A stretch of DNA of 62,250 nt from NCBI GenBank assembly GCA_938083135.1, contig CALLKY010000071.1, positions 1 through 62,250 on the forward strand, read 5' to 3'. This DNA is from an uncultured Alphaproteobacteria bacterium. GTDB lineage: Bacteria; Pseudomonadota; Alphaproteobacteria; Bin95. A model generated the notes under the pieces. That model was not told where the DNA came from. It was given only the letters and a program-made list of their open reading frames with translations, and did no database searches. Positions within the stretch are counted from its first letter, which is position 1. Each line of letters starts with the position of its first letter. Shown in pieces: positions 53,659-62,250 of the stretch. The translations under genes were made by a program, and so were the position numbers.

Positions 53659-53851
53659 TAACATGATGGCCAGGCAGAGATTGACCCCGCGGCGAGTTCA
53701 AAAGCTTGCCTTGGTTGATCAAATTCCTAGGCCGGACCTTGTAAAAACCGGTGATGCGCCGTAAGGTGAAAAAACCATCATAAAATGACACGAGCCTAGT
53801 GTCGGTAAGTAGCCGAAAAGCTTTGGCGCGTGCATCAACAGGGAGAAAAAT

Positions 53852-54829
53852 ATGCGCAAGAGCATTCTTGCTGGATTGGTTGGCGTTGCTTCGAGTATTG
53901 CTTTAAGCTTTCCAAGCGCAGCACATGCCGATTGCGGTGAAGTATCAATCACCGAAATGAACTGGGCATCGTCCCAGATTATTACTGAGGTTTCCAAGTT
54001 TTTGATGGAACAAGGCTATGGCTGCTCCGTAGAGAAAGTTCCATCAGCAACCACGACATCTGTGGCCTCACTGGCAGAAAATGGCGAGCCGGACATCGTT
54101 ACTGAATTGTGGCTGAACTCCACAGGTGCCGTATATGCCAAGCTTGAAGCTGAAGGCAAAGTTACACGACTCGCAGACGTGTTTGATCCAGGCGGCGTTG
54201 AAGGCTGGTGGATTCCAACTTATCTCGCCGAAGCGCACCCTGAACTGACCACCGTCAAAGGCATTCTTGCCAATCCAAAGCTGGTCGGTGGGCGCTTCAA
54301 TAACTGCCCCGATGGCTGGGGGTGCCGCATTGTTAACGACAACCTGATTAAGGCGCTGGATATGCGCGGTACGGTCGATATTTTCGATCACGGTTCTGGC
54401 GAAACCCTGGCGACATCCATCGCTGCGGCATACGAGAACAAAGAGCCATGGTTCGGCTATTACTGGGGCCCGACTGCGGTTCTCGGTAAGTACAAAATGA
54501 CGAAAGTCACTATCGGCAATATCGACATGGCCGCCCATAAAGGGAATCAGGAAAAAGAGAACGCGAAGCCTGCCGTTTCTGACTTCCCCCCAGCGCCCGT
54601 GCTGACGGTTGCGACCGCCGCACTTGCCAAACGTGAGCCTGAAGTCGCTGCGCTGATGGGTAAAGTCAGCTTCGAAATTGGCCTGCTCAGCAGCCTCTTG
54701 GCTTGGCAGGAGAAGAACAGCGCGTCTGCAGAAGAAGCCGCTGTTTACTTCCTGACGACCCAGTCTGATGTGTGGTCGGCATGGGTGAATGACGATGCAC
54801 GGGCAAAACTGTCCGCCTTCATCAAGTAA
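53852..54829 (+). CDS. glycine betaine/choline-type ABC substrate-binding protein (OpuAC/ProX)
   Basis: 325-residue periplasmic protein with signal peptide (about 1-27, cleaved AHA-DCGE). OpuAC-family features include ITEMNWASSQIITEVSKFLMEQ, ENGEPDIVTELWL and YENKEPWFGYYWGP, with aromatic residues for a quaternary-ammonium ligand. AGGGAG stands six bases before the ATG. It is followed by permease and ATPase genes. The ligand is likely a betaine or similar compatible solute, not proven. Confidence 0.92.
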   Translation: MRKSILAGLVGVASSIALSFPSAAHADCGEVSITEMNWASSQIITEVSKFLMEQGYGCSVEKVPSATTTSVASLAENGEPDIVTELWLNSTGAVYAKLEAEGKVTRLADVFDPGGVEGWWIPTYLAEAHPELTTVKGILANPKLVGGRFNNCPDGWGCRIVNDNLIKALDMRGTVDIFDHGSGETLATSIAAAYENKEPWFGYYWGPTAVLGKYKMTKVTIGNIDMAAHKGNQEKENAKPAVSDFPPAPVLTVATAALAKREPEVAALMGKVSFEIGLLSSLLAWQEKNSASAEEAAVYFLTTQSDVWSAWVNDDARAKLSAFIK

Positions 54830-54836
54830 CGGGAAA

Positions 54837-54864
54837 GCCGGGCAGGCCTACGTGTCTGCCCGGC
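54837..54864. terminator. hairpin between binding-protein and permease genes
   Basis: Nine-base perfect stem GCCGGGCAG / CTGCCCGGC with a ten-base loop, eight bases after the binding-protein stop. No T run follows. Like the stem in the Liv operon it probably raises the binding protein over the membrane parts. Confidence 0.6.
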
Positions 54865-54941
54865 GTATTCTCGCGAACAGGTACGCAAACTTGCTGCCTA
54901 ACGGATACTTTTATCCGCATTGATGGACGAACGGGTATCAC

Positions 54942-55973
54942 ATGGCTACCTATGATTTTCTATTTGATAATCTTGGCCTGCGCGCTTGGTGCGATGCCGG
55001 TAAAACGGGCGATGGCCCGCTTTCCATGGCCGATCTGCTCGCCAAGGCGAATGGTCCCAAAGAAGCATCAATTTGGGACCTGCCGTTCCCATCGCTGGAT
55101 GCGCTCAACGATGCCTGCGGACGCGTTGCACAATCAAGAGACTTAACGAAGGGCGTCGAAAACGCTTTTCTGGCGGTCAAGAATCCGCTTCAGTTTGTTC
55201 TTGACCCAATCACCCAGCCACTCAGCTGGATATTGGAATTTGCACTTTATACATTTGACGTGACGCCGTGGTGGCTCATGTTTCCCATCCTAATGCTGGT
55301 TGTCTTTCTGGCGTCCAGGTCGTTTCGGATGGTTGGACTTGTGGTCGCGTGCCTGGGCTTTTTGGCTCTGATTGATCACTACGACTATGCAATGCAGACG
55401 CTCGCGATCATCTTTGTCTGCGCGTTTTTATGTGTGCTGATGGGCGTGCCGATAGGCATCGCCATGTCCCGCAGCAATACGCTGCAAAGGCTCACTATAC
55501 CGGTCTTGGATATGCTCCAAACGCTGCCGGCCTTTGTGTATTTGATTCCGCTGATCTTTCTGTTCTCAGTAACAGAGCCGAAACTGTATGGCATCGCGAT
55601 CATTCTCTACGCGATCGTTCCCGTGATCCGCTTGACAGATCTGGGCATCAGGCTTGTGGATGAAGAGGTTATTGAAGCCTCCGATTCCTTCGGCATGACA
55701 GACCGCCAGAAGCTGTTCGGGGTACAAATACCATTGGCGTTGCCCAATATTATGGCCGGTGTGAACCAAACGATCATGATGAGCTTGGCGATGGTGGTCA
55801 TCGCATCGCTTGTCTCAGCACCCGGCCTCGGCGTGCTGGTGCTGCGCGGAATTCGGAACTTGGAGCTTGGGGTTGGTCTGGTTTCCGGTCTCGGTATTGT
55901 TCTACTCGCGATCATTCTCGACCGCGTCACGAAGGCTGCGTTGAACCGCATCAATGCTGCACAGAAAAATTAA
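54942..55973 (+). CDS. betaine-type ABC transporter permease (ProW/OpuAB)
   Basis: 343 residues. An N-terminal soluble part (about 1-85, typical of ProW-like proteins) precedes about six membrane helices and the MetI fold with the EAA loop EASDSFGMTDRQKLFGVQIPLALPNIMAGVNQTIMMSLAMVV. Works with the flanking binding protein and ATPase. The ribosome site is weak; the start follows the best frame. The stop overlaps or nearly meets the ATPase start. Confidence 0.92.
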   Translation: MATYDFLFDNLGLRAWCDAGKTGDGPLSMADLLAKANGPKEASIWDLPFPSLDALNDACGRVAQSRDLTKGVENAFLAVKNPLQFVLDPITQPLSWILEFALYTFDVTPWWLMFPILMLVVFLASRSFRMVGLVVACLGFLALIDHYDYAMQTLAIIFVCAFLCVLMGVPIGIAMSRSNTLQRLTIPVLDMLQTLPAFVYLIPLIFLFSVTEPKLYGIAIILYAIVPVIRLTDLGIRLVDEEVIEASDSFGMTDRQKLFGVQIPLALPNIMAGVNQTIMMSLAMVVIASLVSAPGLGVLVLRGIRNLELGVGLVSGLGIVLLAIILDRVTKAALNRINAAQKN

Positions 55974-55986
55974 GGCAGGCAGCGCG

Positions 55987-57048
55987 TTGACCAACTCAGT
56001 GAAAATTTCGATCCGAGACCTCTACAAAGTCTTCGGGGCGGACCCACAGACGGCTCTGGAGCATGTGCTGAACGGCGCCAGCAAAGCAGATTTGCTTGAA
56101 CAATACAGCCATGTGCTTGGCTTGAGCGATATTAATGTGGATATGCGCGAAAGCGAGATCACCGTCATTATGGGCCTTTCGGGGTCTGGAAAATCCACCT
56201 TGATCCGGCACTTGAACCGGTTGATTGAGCCGACGCAGGGTCGGATTGAAGTCGATGGGGACAACGTGCTGGCGTATGATGAAGCACAGCTTCGCACCAT
56301 GCGCCGCGAAGTGATGTCGATGGTATTCCAGAAGTTTGCGCTCTTGCCCCATCGCACAGTGGCTGAGAACGCCGGAACGACACTGAAAGTACGTGGCGTT
56401 GCACAGCGCGAATATCTGCTTGAGGCGCACAAGTGGCTGAGCCGAGTGGGCTTAGAGGGCTTCGACAAACATTATCCGCACCAACTTTCAGGCGGCATGC
56501 AACAGCGCGTCGGCATTGCCCGGGCGCTAACATCAAATGCGCCGATTATGCTAATGGATGAGGCATTCTCCGCACTCGATCCTTTGATCCGCACGGACAT
56601 GCAGGACCTGTTGCTTGAACTGCAGACAGAGCTACAAAAGACCATAGTCTTCATCACTCACGACCTTGATGAGGCCCTAAAATTGGCTGACCACTTGGTC
56701 ATTCTTAAAGACGGCCAGATCATCCAACAAGGCGAGCCGCAGCACATCCTGCTCAATCCTAACGATACATATATCGAAGACTTCGTTAGCGATATAAATC
56801 GCGCCCGTGTGCTGCGTGTGCGATCGATCATGACGACCTTGGATGGAACCAACGCGCCCAGTAATGCCCATGGCGAGGTTGACTTTGATGATACTCTTGA
56901 AAGCCTTATCAGCACATCTGGCGGCGATACATCTCACACCTATCTCGTGATGCGCGACGGCGCACCGGTTGGCACCTTAGATATGAAAAACCTAGTTAAG
57001 GCTTTGGTTCCGCGCGCAGCCTCGGAAGCAGGTGCGCGAAAGTACTGA
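55987..57048 (+). CDS. betaine-type ABC transporter ATPase (ProV/OpuAA)
   Basis: 353 residues from the TTG at 55987: Walker A GLSGSGKST, signature LSGGMQQRVGIARAL, Walker B IMLMDEAFSALDPLIR and H-loop ITHDLDEALKLAD. The 40-residue N-terminal helical part before the ATPase core (LYKVFGADPQTALEHVLNGASKADLLEQ) is typical of ProV. The C-terminal 80 residues carry a degenerate CBS-like part for ionic-strength sensing. AAGGCAGG supports TTG 55987; ATG 55954 would overlap the permease gene and is an alternative. Confidence 0.9.
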   Translation: MTNSVKISIRDLYKVFGADPQTALEHVLNGASKADLLEQYSHVLGLSDINVDMRESEITVIMGLSGSGKSTLIRHLNRLIEPTQGRIEVDGDNVLAYDEAQLRTMRREVMSMVFQKFALLPHRTVAENAGTTLKVRGVAQREYLLEAHKWLSRVGLEGFDKHYPHQLSGGMQQRVGIARALTSNAPIMLMDEAFSALDPLIRTDMQDLLLELQTELQKTIVFITHDLDEALKLADHLVILKDGQIIQQGEPQHILLNPNDTYIEDFVSDINRARVLRVRSIMTTLDGTNAPSNAHGEVDFDDTLESLISTSGGDTSHTYLVMRDGAPVGTLDMKNLVKALVPRAASEAGARKY

Positions 57049-57112
57049 TTGCCCGCACCGCAACTGACAGCATAGCAAAGCCAGAGACGGCGTAGTTATG
57101 CCTACAGGCCTA

Positions 57113-57943
57113 TCAAAGCTTGGCCGTATTCGTTGCAGCCCCCTCATAGAGGATGTTGTTGATGGCTTCCGCGGCTTTGGCGTGGAATGCGAATACGGCG
57201 GGGTCCAGGTCTCGGGTGGGCCGTGGCGTGTGCTCGAAGGCTCTGTGGGGGTCTTGGCCGCGTACGAGAGCTGCTGAATCCCATTCGCCGACAACTTGCT
57301 CGGTCTCTACCGGCATGAAGTGCATGGAGACGCCAATGCGGCGGTCGGTGCCGGTGTTCGGGCCGCTTGCGTGGGCGGCGCGGTAATTATGGATCGACAT
57401 CTGGCCGGGCTGCAGCGGCATATGTACGGCGCGGGCATCATCGACGCCTTCCGTGATTTCTTGGCCGCGGGTCAGCATATTGTCATCGTCATAGCGGTCT
57501 TCGTGGTTTAGCACATCGCCCTTATGGGTGCCCGGCATAACGCGCATACAGCCATTTTCGACCTGGGCTGGGGAAAGCGCCAACCAGGCTGTGATGACTT
57601 TATCGCTTGAAAGGCCCCAATAGCGGTTATCCTGATGCCAGGAAACGAAGCTTTCTGACCCTGCGTCTTTAATCCAAAAGATGGTATTCCAGCAGAGGAT
57701 ATTCGGCCCGATTAATTGCTCTATCGGGTCCAGAACACGTGGGTCGCGGATGAGATCATCCAGCCATTTAAACAGAAGGTGGGATTTCGGGCGCTGCGTT
57801 GGCAACAGTTTGCCGCCGTTTTGGGCTTCAACGGCCTCCAAGCTCGCCCGGTGCCGTGCCACTTCATCAGCATCCAGCACGTCAATGGGGAAGACATATC
57901 CCTCAGTTTCGTATTGCTGAATTTGGGCTTCTGTGAAGCGCAT
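57113..57943 (-). CDS. phytanoyl-CoA dioxygenase (PhyH) family protein, second copy
   Basis: 276-residue Fe(II)/2-oxoglutarate oxygenase with the metal pair His103/Asp105 (SWHQDNRYWG), distal His191 (NYRAAHASGPN) and Arg201/202. GGAGA stands seven bases before ATG 57943; an earlier in-frame ATG is less well placed. It resembles the copy at 6325-7164 in the KSHLLF, LIGPNILCWNT.FW and WHQD blocks. It is convergent with the importer genes (64-base gap) and lies 140 bases after the aldolase gene on the same strand. Confidence 0.9.
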   Translation of the reverse strand: MRFTEAQIQQYETEGYVFPIDVLDADEVARHRASLEAVEAQNGGKLLPTQRPKSHLLFKWLDDLIRDPRVLDPIEQLIGPNILCWNTIFWIKDAGSESFVSWHQDNRYWGLSSDKVITAWLALSPAQVENGCMRVMPGTHKGDVLNHEDRYDDDNMLTRGQEITEGVDDARAVHMPLQPGQMSIHNYRAAHASGPNTGTDRRIGVSMHFMPVETEQVVGEWDSAALVRGQDPHRAFEHTPRPTRDLDPAVFAFHAKAAEAINNILYEGAATNTAKL

Positions 57944-58040
57944 GGCCGTTTCTCCGAACATCTAATTTCCCCGCAAATTTAGCGGGTAGCGACCCGTTTG
58001 GGCAATCCAATTTTATCCATAGGTATTGGCAGAGCAGTAT

Positions 58041-58073
58041 GGGGAGGCTTGACCAAATCTGGCCCGCCTCCCC
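58041..58073 (-). terminator. stem after the HpcH/HpaI aldolase gene
   Basis: Eight-base arms GGGGAGGC / GCCTCCCC with a loop of about 17 that can pair further (GCCA/TGGT). It starts about 10 bases past the aldolase stop. No T run follows, so it is a candidate only. Confidence 0.5.
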
Positions 58074-58083
58074 GCATTTCAAC

Positions 58084-58851
58084 CTAGGACGTACCGGCTT
58101 TGAGCTTAGCCAATTGGTCCTTCGCCCCTGCGATCATGCAGGCGAGGTCTGAGGTCAGCATAACCATGTCAAACCCGCGCTTGATGGCTCCAGCAGCAAA
58201 TTCGGCACCTGCACAATGCATAACGGCTTTGATACCGCGCTTGTGCGCGGTATCGCGGATTTTGTTACAGGTTTCCATGTGCAGCGGGTTAGGATTGTCT
58301 GCCTGGGGCGGCAGACCAAGCGCGTAGGACAGATCAGCCGGACCAATATAAACGGCGTCGAGACCTGGCGTGGCGCAGATCGCATCCAGGTTTTCGAGGC
58401 CTTCTTTGGTCTCAATCATCGCCATCACGATGATCTGGTCATTCGCTTCCTCGAAGTAATTGGCACCACCATAATGCGCCGCACGGATCGGGCCAGAAGA
58501 GCGCATGCCGACAGGGGCATAGCGGCAAGCAGCAACCGCTTTTGCGGCTTCTTCCGCATTGTTCACCAGTGGCACGATAATGCCATAAGCGCCGACATCC
58601 AGTGCTTTCATGATGGCTGCCGGGTCATTCCAGGCAACACGCACAAACGGCACGGTGTCTGTCTGCGAGATTGCCTGCAACATTGGCAGTACATCGTTTA
58701 TCTCAGACATGCCGTGCTGTAGATCAACACAGAGCGCATCGAAGCCTTGGCGCGCCATCATCTCCGCTGTGAAGCTATGAGAGATTGAGAGCCAGCCGAG
58801 GGATGCAGATTGACCAGCAGCCCACATTTCTTTGATTTTATTCGGTCGCAT
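58084..58851 (-). CDS. HpcH/HpaI-type class II aldolase
   Basis: 255-residue metal-dependent aldolase that splits or joins 2-oxo-4-hydroxy acids with pyruvate or an aldehyde. Visible are [20 protein letters not shown] (metal Asp/His region), [22 protein letters not shown] and [35 protein letters not shown] with the metal-binding Glu and Asp. It begins after AAGGAAG. The nearest gene downstream is a PhyH dioxygenase and upstream a GMC oxidoreductase, on the same strand. Confidence 0.92.
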   Translation of the reverse strand: MRPNKIKEMWAAGQSASLGWLSISHSFTAEMMARQGFDALCVDLQHGMSEINDVLPMLQAISQTDTVPFVRVAWNDPAAIMKALDVGAYGIIVPLVNNAEEAAKAVAACRYAPVGMRSSGPIRAAHYGGANYFEEANDQIIVMAMIETKEGLENLDAICATPGLDAVYIGPADLSYALGLPPQADNPNPLHMETCNKIRDTAHKRGIKAVMHCAGAEFAAGAIKRGFDMVMLTSDLACMIAGAKDQLAKLKAGTS

Positions 58852-58959
58852 ATTTCTTCCTTTTTACGTTAGCGCGGCACGTGGGCCGGTTCTGGATTCA
58901 TGGACAGCGTGGCCTGTAATCGCCGCTTGGTCGAGCCCCTCTGCGGATCGTGTTCTTGC

Positions 58960-60558
58960 TCAGGCGCGGGCATCCGCCAGCACCATATCCGCACCCTTTT
59001 CGGCGACCATGATCACCGGTGCGTTGATATTACCAGAAGGCATGGTTGGCATGACGGATGCGTCTATCACCCGAAGTCCTTCAATGCCGCGCACCCGCAG
59101 GCGATCATCCGTAACGGCCATGGGATCATCCTTTGTGCCCATCTTGGCCGTTCCCATGACGTGATACGTGGTGGCGCCAGTGGCGCGGGCGTATTCGAGC
59201 AATTCTTCGTCCGATTGCATCGCTATGCCTGGATAGAGTTCCTCTTCGCGGTATTTACCGAGTGCGCTTGCTTCCCCGACCTGTCGGGCAACGCGCATCC
59301 CGCCAATAATCGCTGCCTGATCAATCGGGTCATCCAGGAAGTTCTGGCGAATCGTTGGTGCTGCTTCCGGGTTTGCGGATTGGATATGGATGGAGCCTTT
59401 GCTCTCTGGCCGGCACTGGTACACGCCGATGGTCATGCCAGGGTCTTTATGGAACTTCCGGGTGATGGCATCGAAGCTGCCATGGGCGAAGAAGAACTGG
59501 CAATCAGGGGTATCCAGTTCTGGCCGGCTTTTCACGAAGCCATGGCCAACACCGGCGGTCCACGTCAGGATGCCTGTGCGGTTGAACGCGTATTGCAGTA
59601 CGCCTTTGACCAGCCCTAGCCCGCGCGTCTGCTCGTTCAACGTAATGCGCTGATTAACGCGCCAAGCAAAGCGCGCGGCGTAATGGTCCCTATAGTTTTC
59701 GCCGACGCCGGGCAGGTCGTGGGCTACATTAATGCCCTGGGCGCTCAACACGTCCGGGCAGCCAACACCAGAAAGCTCCAGCAATTGCGGGGATTGGACC
59801 GCGCCGGCGGACAGAATGACTTCGCCATCCGCCTTCGCTTCACGCATCGCGCCGTCTTGCTCGTAGATGACGCCGACTGCGCGCTTGCCCTCAAGTATGA
59901 CCCGGTGAGCGCGGGCGTTAGACTGCACATCCAAGTTCGGCCGGCTGCGGACGGGGTGCAGATATGCGGCAGCCGCGCTGTACCGTCGACCATCCTTCAT
60001 AGTGGTCTGGTAGTAACCAAACCCGGCTTGATCCTTACCGTTATAGTCCGGGTTATCGGGATACCCGACTTCAACACCAGCCTGCACGAAGGCGTCGACC
60101 ATTTCATGTCGTTCAACCATGTCTGAAACATAGAGCGGGCCTTCGCCGCCGCGGACATCATCACCGCCGCGCTCGAACGTCTCCGCCTTTTTGAAATAAT
60201 CCAGCACGTCATCATAGCCCCAGCCGCGATTACCAAGCTGCGCCCAGGTGTTGAAATCAATCGGGTTGCCCCGGACATAGAGCATGCCGTTGATCGAGGA
60301 TGATCCGCCGATCACTTTGCCACGGGGAATCGGTATTCGGCGGCCCTTCACGTTCTCATCTGCCTCTGTCTCAAAGTTCCAATTGAACTTCGGATGGTTC
60401 AGCAGCTTTTGAAAACCGACCGGGACTGTGATCCACATGCTCTTGTCTTCGCCGCCTGCCTCCAGCAGCAGAACCTTAGTGTTTGGGTTCATGGAAAGGC
60501 GGTTCGCCAGGACGCATCCGGCAGAACCAGCGCCGACGATAATGTAGTCATATGCCAT
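58960..60558 (-). CDS. GMC-family FAD oxidoreductase (choline dehydrogenase-like)
   Basis: 532 residues beginning [21 protein letters not shown] (FAD motif), with GMC signature 1 ([17 protein letters not shown]), [15 protein letters not shown] (signature 2) and the catalytic His region [13 protein letters not shown]. Choline, alcohol and related dehydrogenases share this pattern. ATG 60558 is used; the frame is open 15 codons further without similarity. Located near a betaine-type importer but on the opposite strand, so a choline or alkyl alcohol substrate is only a suggestion. Divergent from the enoyl-CoA hydratase gene. Confidence 0.9.
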   Translation of the reverse strand: MAYDYIIVGAGSAGCVLANRLSMNPNTKVLLLEAGGEDKSMWITVPVGFQKLLNHPKFNWNFETEADENVKGRRIPIPRGKVIGGSSSINGMLYVRGNPIDFNTWAQLGNRGWGYDDVLDYFKKAETFERGGDDVRGGEGPLYVSDMVERHEMVDAFVQAGVEVGYPDNPDYNGKDQAGFGYYQTTMKDGRRYSAAAAYLHPVRSRPNLDVQSNARAHRVILEGKRAVGVIYEQDGAMREAKADGEVILSAGAVQSPQLLELSGVGCPDVLSAQGINVAHDLPGVGENYRDHYAARFAWRVNQRITLNEQTRGLGLVKGVLQYAFNRTGILTWTAGVGHGFVKSRPELDTPDCQFFFAHGSFDAITRKFHKDPGMTIGVYQCRPESKGSIHIQSANPEAAPTIRQNFLDDPIDQAAIIGGMRVARQVGEASALGKYREEELYPGIAMQSDEELLEYARATGATTYHVMGTAKMGTKDDPMAVTDDRLRVRGIEGLRVIDASVMPTMPSGNINAPVIMVAEKGADMVLADARA

Positions 60559-60667
60559 GCCAAATTTCCCCACCTGATATGATTCTTGCTGAAGCAACCT
60601 CACTTTCGGGCCGCTCTTTGGTGCGGTAGCGTAACGAAACTAACCAAAACGCCAAGGGGCATGCGCC

Positions 60668-61441
60668 ATGGAAACGACCATCATCAAATGCGAAATCGCT
60701 GACCACATTGCTCGCGTCACAATCGATAATCCGCCAGTGAACGCCATGAGCCCGCAGTTCCGGCAGGAAATGATGTTGGTCTTTGACCGGATCAGCGACA
60801 TGGATGATGTGCGCGTTGCCGTGCTAACGGGCCAGGGCAAAGTGTTTTGCGCGGGGGCAGACATTAAATCCCGGGTGGGACGCGTCGCCCAGCCAGGTGA
60901 CCACTGGCAAAATAGCCGCACATCCAGGGAAAGCTTCCACTGCATTATGGAATGCAAGAAGCCTGTCATCTGTGCACTGAACGGCCCTGCCCTTGGCGCT
61001 GGCCTGGCGGTGGCTGCGTCTTGTGACATCTTGATTGCGTCGGAAAAAGGTTCGCTCGGGCTTCCAGAAATCAATGTTGGCCTGCTTGGCGGCGGGCGAC
61101 ATGCCATGCGGCTATTCGGGCATTCTCTCACACGGCGGATGATGTTCACCGGCTACCGCGTGCCAGCGTCTGAGTTATATCGCCTTGGCATCATCGAAGC
61201 TGTTACAGCCCCGGAAGACCTTATGGACGCCGCTATGGATATGGCCCGGGATATCGCATCCAAGAGCCCAATCGCCATGAAGCTCGCCAAGCATTCACTC
61301 AATACGATTGAGGAGATGAGCCTGCGAGACGGCTATCGCTTTGAGCAAGGGATGACCGGCGAACTTGGACAATACGAGGACTCAAAAGAGGCCATGCGCG
61401 CCTTCGCCGAAAAGCGCCCGCCCGTCTTCAAGGGCAAGTAA
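60668..61441 (+). CDS. enoyl-CoA hydratase family protein
   Basis: 257 residues with the crotonase oxyanion-hole segments (KVFCAGADIK and LNGPALGAGLAVAASCD). One catalytic Glu is kept (Glu134 in GLPEINVGLLGGG), while the other hydratase position is Ala/Val, unlike the PaaG-type trio at 29.3-31.7 kb. Hydratase-like, isomerase or other CoA-ester chemistry is possible. Tightly followed (five bases) by a DUF938 methyltransferase gene. Substrate unknown. Confidence 0.9.
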   Translation: METTIIKCEIADHIARVTIDNPPVNAMSPQFRQEMMLVFDRISDMDDVRVAVLTGQGKVFCAGADIKSRVGRVAQPGDHWQNSRTSRESFHCIMECKKPVICALNGPALGAGLAVAASCDILIASEKGSLGLPEINVGLLGGGRHAMRLFGHSLTRRMMFTGYRVPASELYRLGIIEAVTAPEDLMDAAMDMARDIASKSPIAMKLAKHSLNTIEEMSLRDGYRFEQGMTGELGQYEDSKEAMRAFAEKRPPVFKGK

Positions 61442-61446
61442 TCGGA

Positions 61447-62175
61447 ATGCGCCCGATTTACACCGGCACGATCAAGACAACCCCGCCAGAGGCTGACGGT
61501 AGACTGAATGCCCCCGCCGCCGCCAGAAACCTTGAGCCGATACTGGCGGTACTCACGGACTACATGCCGCAAGCCGGTCATGCCGTCGAGATCGCCAGTG
61601 GCACAGGGCAACATTGTGCTGCGTTCGCAGCCGCATTTCCGAACGTGCAATGGCAGCCGACAGATGTCGTGCCAGAACGCCTCGCCAGTATTGACGCATG
61701 GGCGGAAGCCGCTAGAGCTCGCAATGGAGCTAGCAATATGGCCCCGGCAATCCCATTGAATGTCGAGCAGCCGGAATGGCCCCTGGCTGCCGGAAGTATC
61801 AATGTGGTGATCCTGGTGAACCTGCTGCATCTCATATCAGACACCGCGGCGGAAGCAGTGTTCTTGGGCGTTAGCCGTCTGTTAGCGCCGGGCGGTCGGT
61901 TCTTTGTCTATGGTCCATTCCTCCGCGAGGGCAAATTCGCATCTGAAAGCGACGCAAGTTTTCACGCCAGCCTGCGCCAGCAGGACCAAGATATTGGCTA
62001 CAAGGATGCAGATGACGTCGCCAATATCGCCGCGCGCTATGATCTTGCGGTCTTAGAGCGCCGCAATATGCCAGCGAACAACCTGATGTTCGCCTTTAAA
62101 AAACTGTCGACCCACATTTCCCATATGAGATTTAGCTTGGCGGTGCCGCGAGGCGTGATAATCTTTCCGTATTAA
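61447..62175 (+). CDS. DUF938 SAM-dependent methyltransferase
   Basis: 242-residue protein with the DUF938 pattern: AAARNLEPILAVL, SAM motif I AVEIASGTGQHCAAFAAAFP, WQPTDVV, and ANLLHLI-type segment VNLLHLISDTAAEAVF followed by LLAPGGRFFVYGPF. The C-terminal 20 residues (THISHMRFSLAVPRGVIIFPY) run past the family end and look like a read-on tail. Function of the family is not known. Co-directional with the enoyl-CoA hydratase gene. Confidence 0.88.
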   Translation: MRPIYTGTIKTTPPEADGRLNAPAAARNLEPILAVLTDYMPQAGHAVEIASGTGQHCAAFAAAFPNVQWQPTDVVPERLASIDAWAEAARARNGASNMAPAIPLNVEQPEWPLAAGSINVVILVNLLHLISDTAAEAVFLGVSRLLAPGGRFFVYGPFLREGKFASESDASFHASLRQQDQDIGYKDADDVANIAARYDLAVLERRNMPANNLMFAFKKLSTHISHMRFSLAVPRGVIIFPY

Positions 62176-62201
62176 TGAGTTAGATTTTGCAGGGTGGAAG
62201 T

Positions 62202-62250
62202 TTGGCAACGGACGCGACGGGTGAAGCGGAAACGGGGCCTTTGCGGCTTC
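62202..62250 (+). CDS. possible start of a gene running out of the window
   Basis: A TTG at 62202 opens a frame MATDATGEAETGPLRL that stays open to the window edge, shortly after AGGGTGGA. Too short to identify, and the start codon and spacing are weak. Confidence 0.25.
   Translation, partial: MATDATGEAETGPLRL

Overview
The window is a chromosomal segment of an alphaproteobacterium. Signs of this are the ffs–dnaX–ybaB–recR block, the glyQ–glyS–ppdK block, a GapR/DUF2312 protein, a ScfR-type XRE regulator with the C-terminal cysteine signature, and abundant TRAP-TAXI and Liv-type uptake systems. The mix of high-affinity transporters, 2-oxoglutarate dioxygenases, CoA enzymes and aromatic hydroxylase suggests a free-living, probably marine heterotroph; that lifestyle is an inference and the genus cannot be told from the sequence alone. 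Most genes are moderately GC-rich; two short AT-rich patches (about 0.8-1.75 kb and 28.5-29.3 kb) look acquired.

Layout. 1-1.8 kb: end of an IS30-type element, an AT-rich phage-like gene and the 3' side of tRNA-Thr(UGU), probably the edge of an island whose bulk lies left of the window. 1.9-9.1 kb: lepA, then a minus-strand cluster pobA > VOC protein > PhyH-type dioxygenase > LLM flavin oxidoreductase > PrpF/GalD-like isomerase, probably aromatic or organic-acid catabolism. 9.1-14.8 kb: glyQ > glyS > ppdK. 15-18.6 kb: small membrane protein, DUF2786 protein, GapR and a class A penicillin-binding protein. 18.6-19.8 kb: iron-responsive Fe(III) binding protein with a small ORF behind an iron box; its terminator lies inside the PBP gene. 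19.9-25.2 kb: ThDP enzyme plus CoA-transferase, an MsbA-like exporter, a small protein. 25.4-29.2 kb: gamma-glutamyltransferase-like protein, a complete IS3-family element with a -1 slippery heptamer, a Sel1-repeat gene remnant and a possible orphan immunity gene.

29.3-35.1 kb: TAXI binding protein > fused TRAP permease > three tandem PaaG-type crotonases. 35.2-38.6 kb: degenerate EAL protein (TipF-like), grxC > nitrilase, and a THI5-like binding protein without a signal peptide. 38.6-43.8 kb: complete Liv-type ABC importer with a Tat-exported binding protein. 44-49 kb: the most interesting locus. An XRE/ScfR regulator with a histidine-kinase DHp-like segment is followed by a lone receiver, a two-helix membrane protein and a sodium:solute-symporter/histidine-kinase fusion, all tightly packed. 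49-52.3 kb: recR, ybaB, dnaX, 4.5S SRP RNA and tRNA-Ala(CGC). 52.7-62.2 kb: Ldh2-type dehydrogenase, a betaine-type ABC importer, a second PhyH dioxygenase, an HpcH/HpaI aldolase, a GMC oxidoreductase, an enoyl-CoA hydratase and a DUF938 methyltransferase.

The genes form several transport-plus-catabolism modules in which an importer is followed by enzymes likely to process the imported compound, separated by conserved housekeeping blocks. No CRISPR array, rRNA operon or intact prophage is present.
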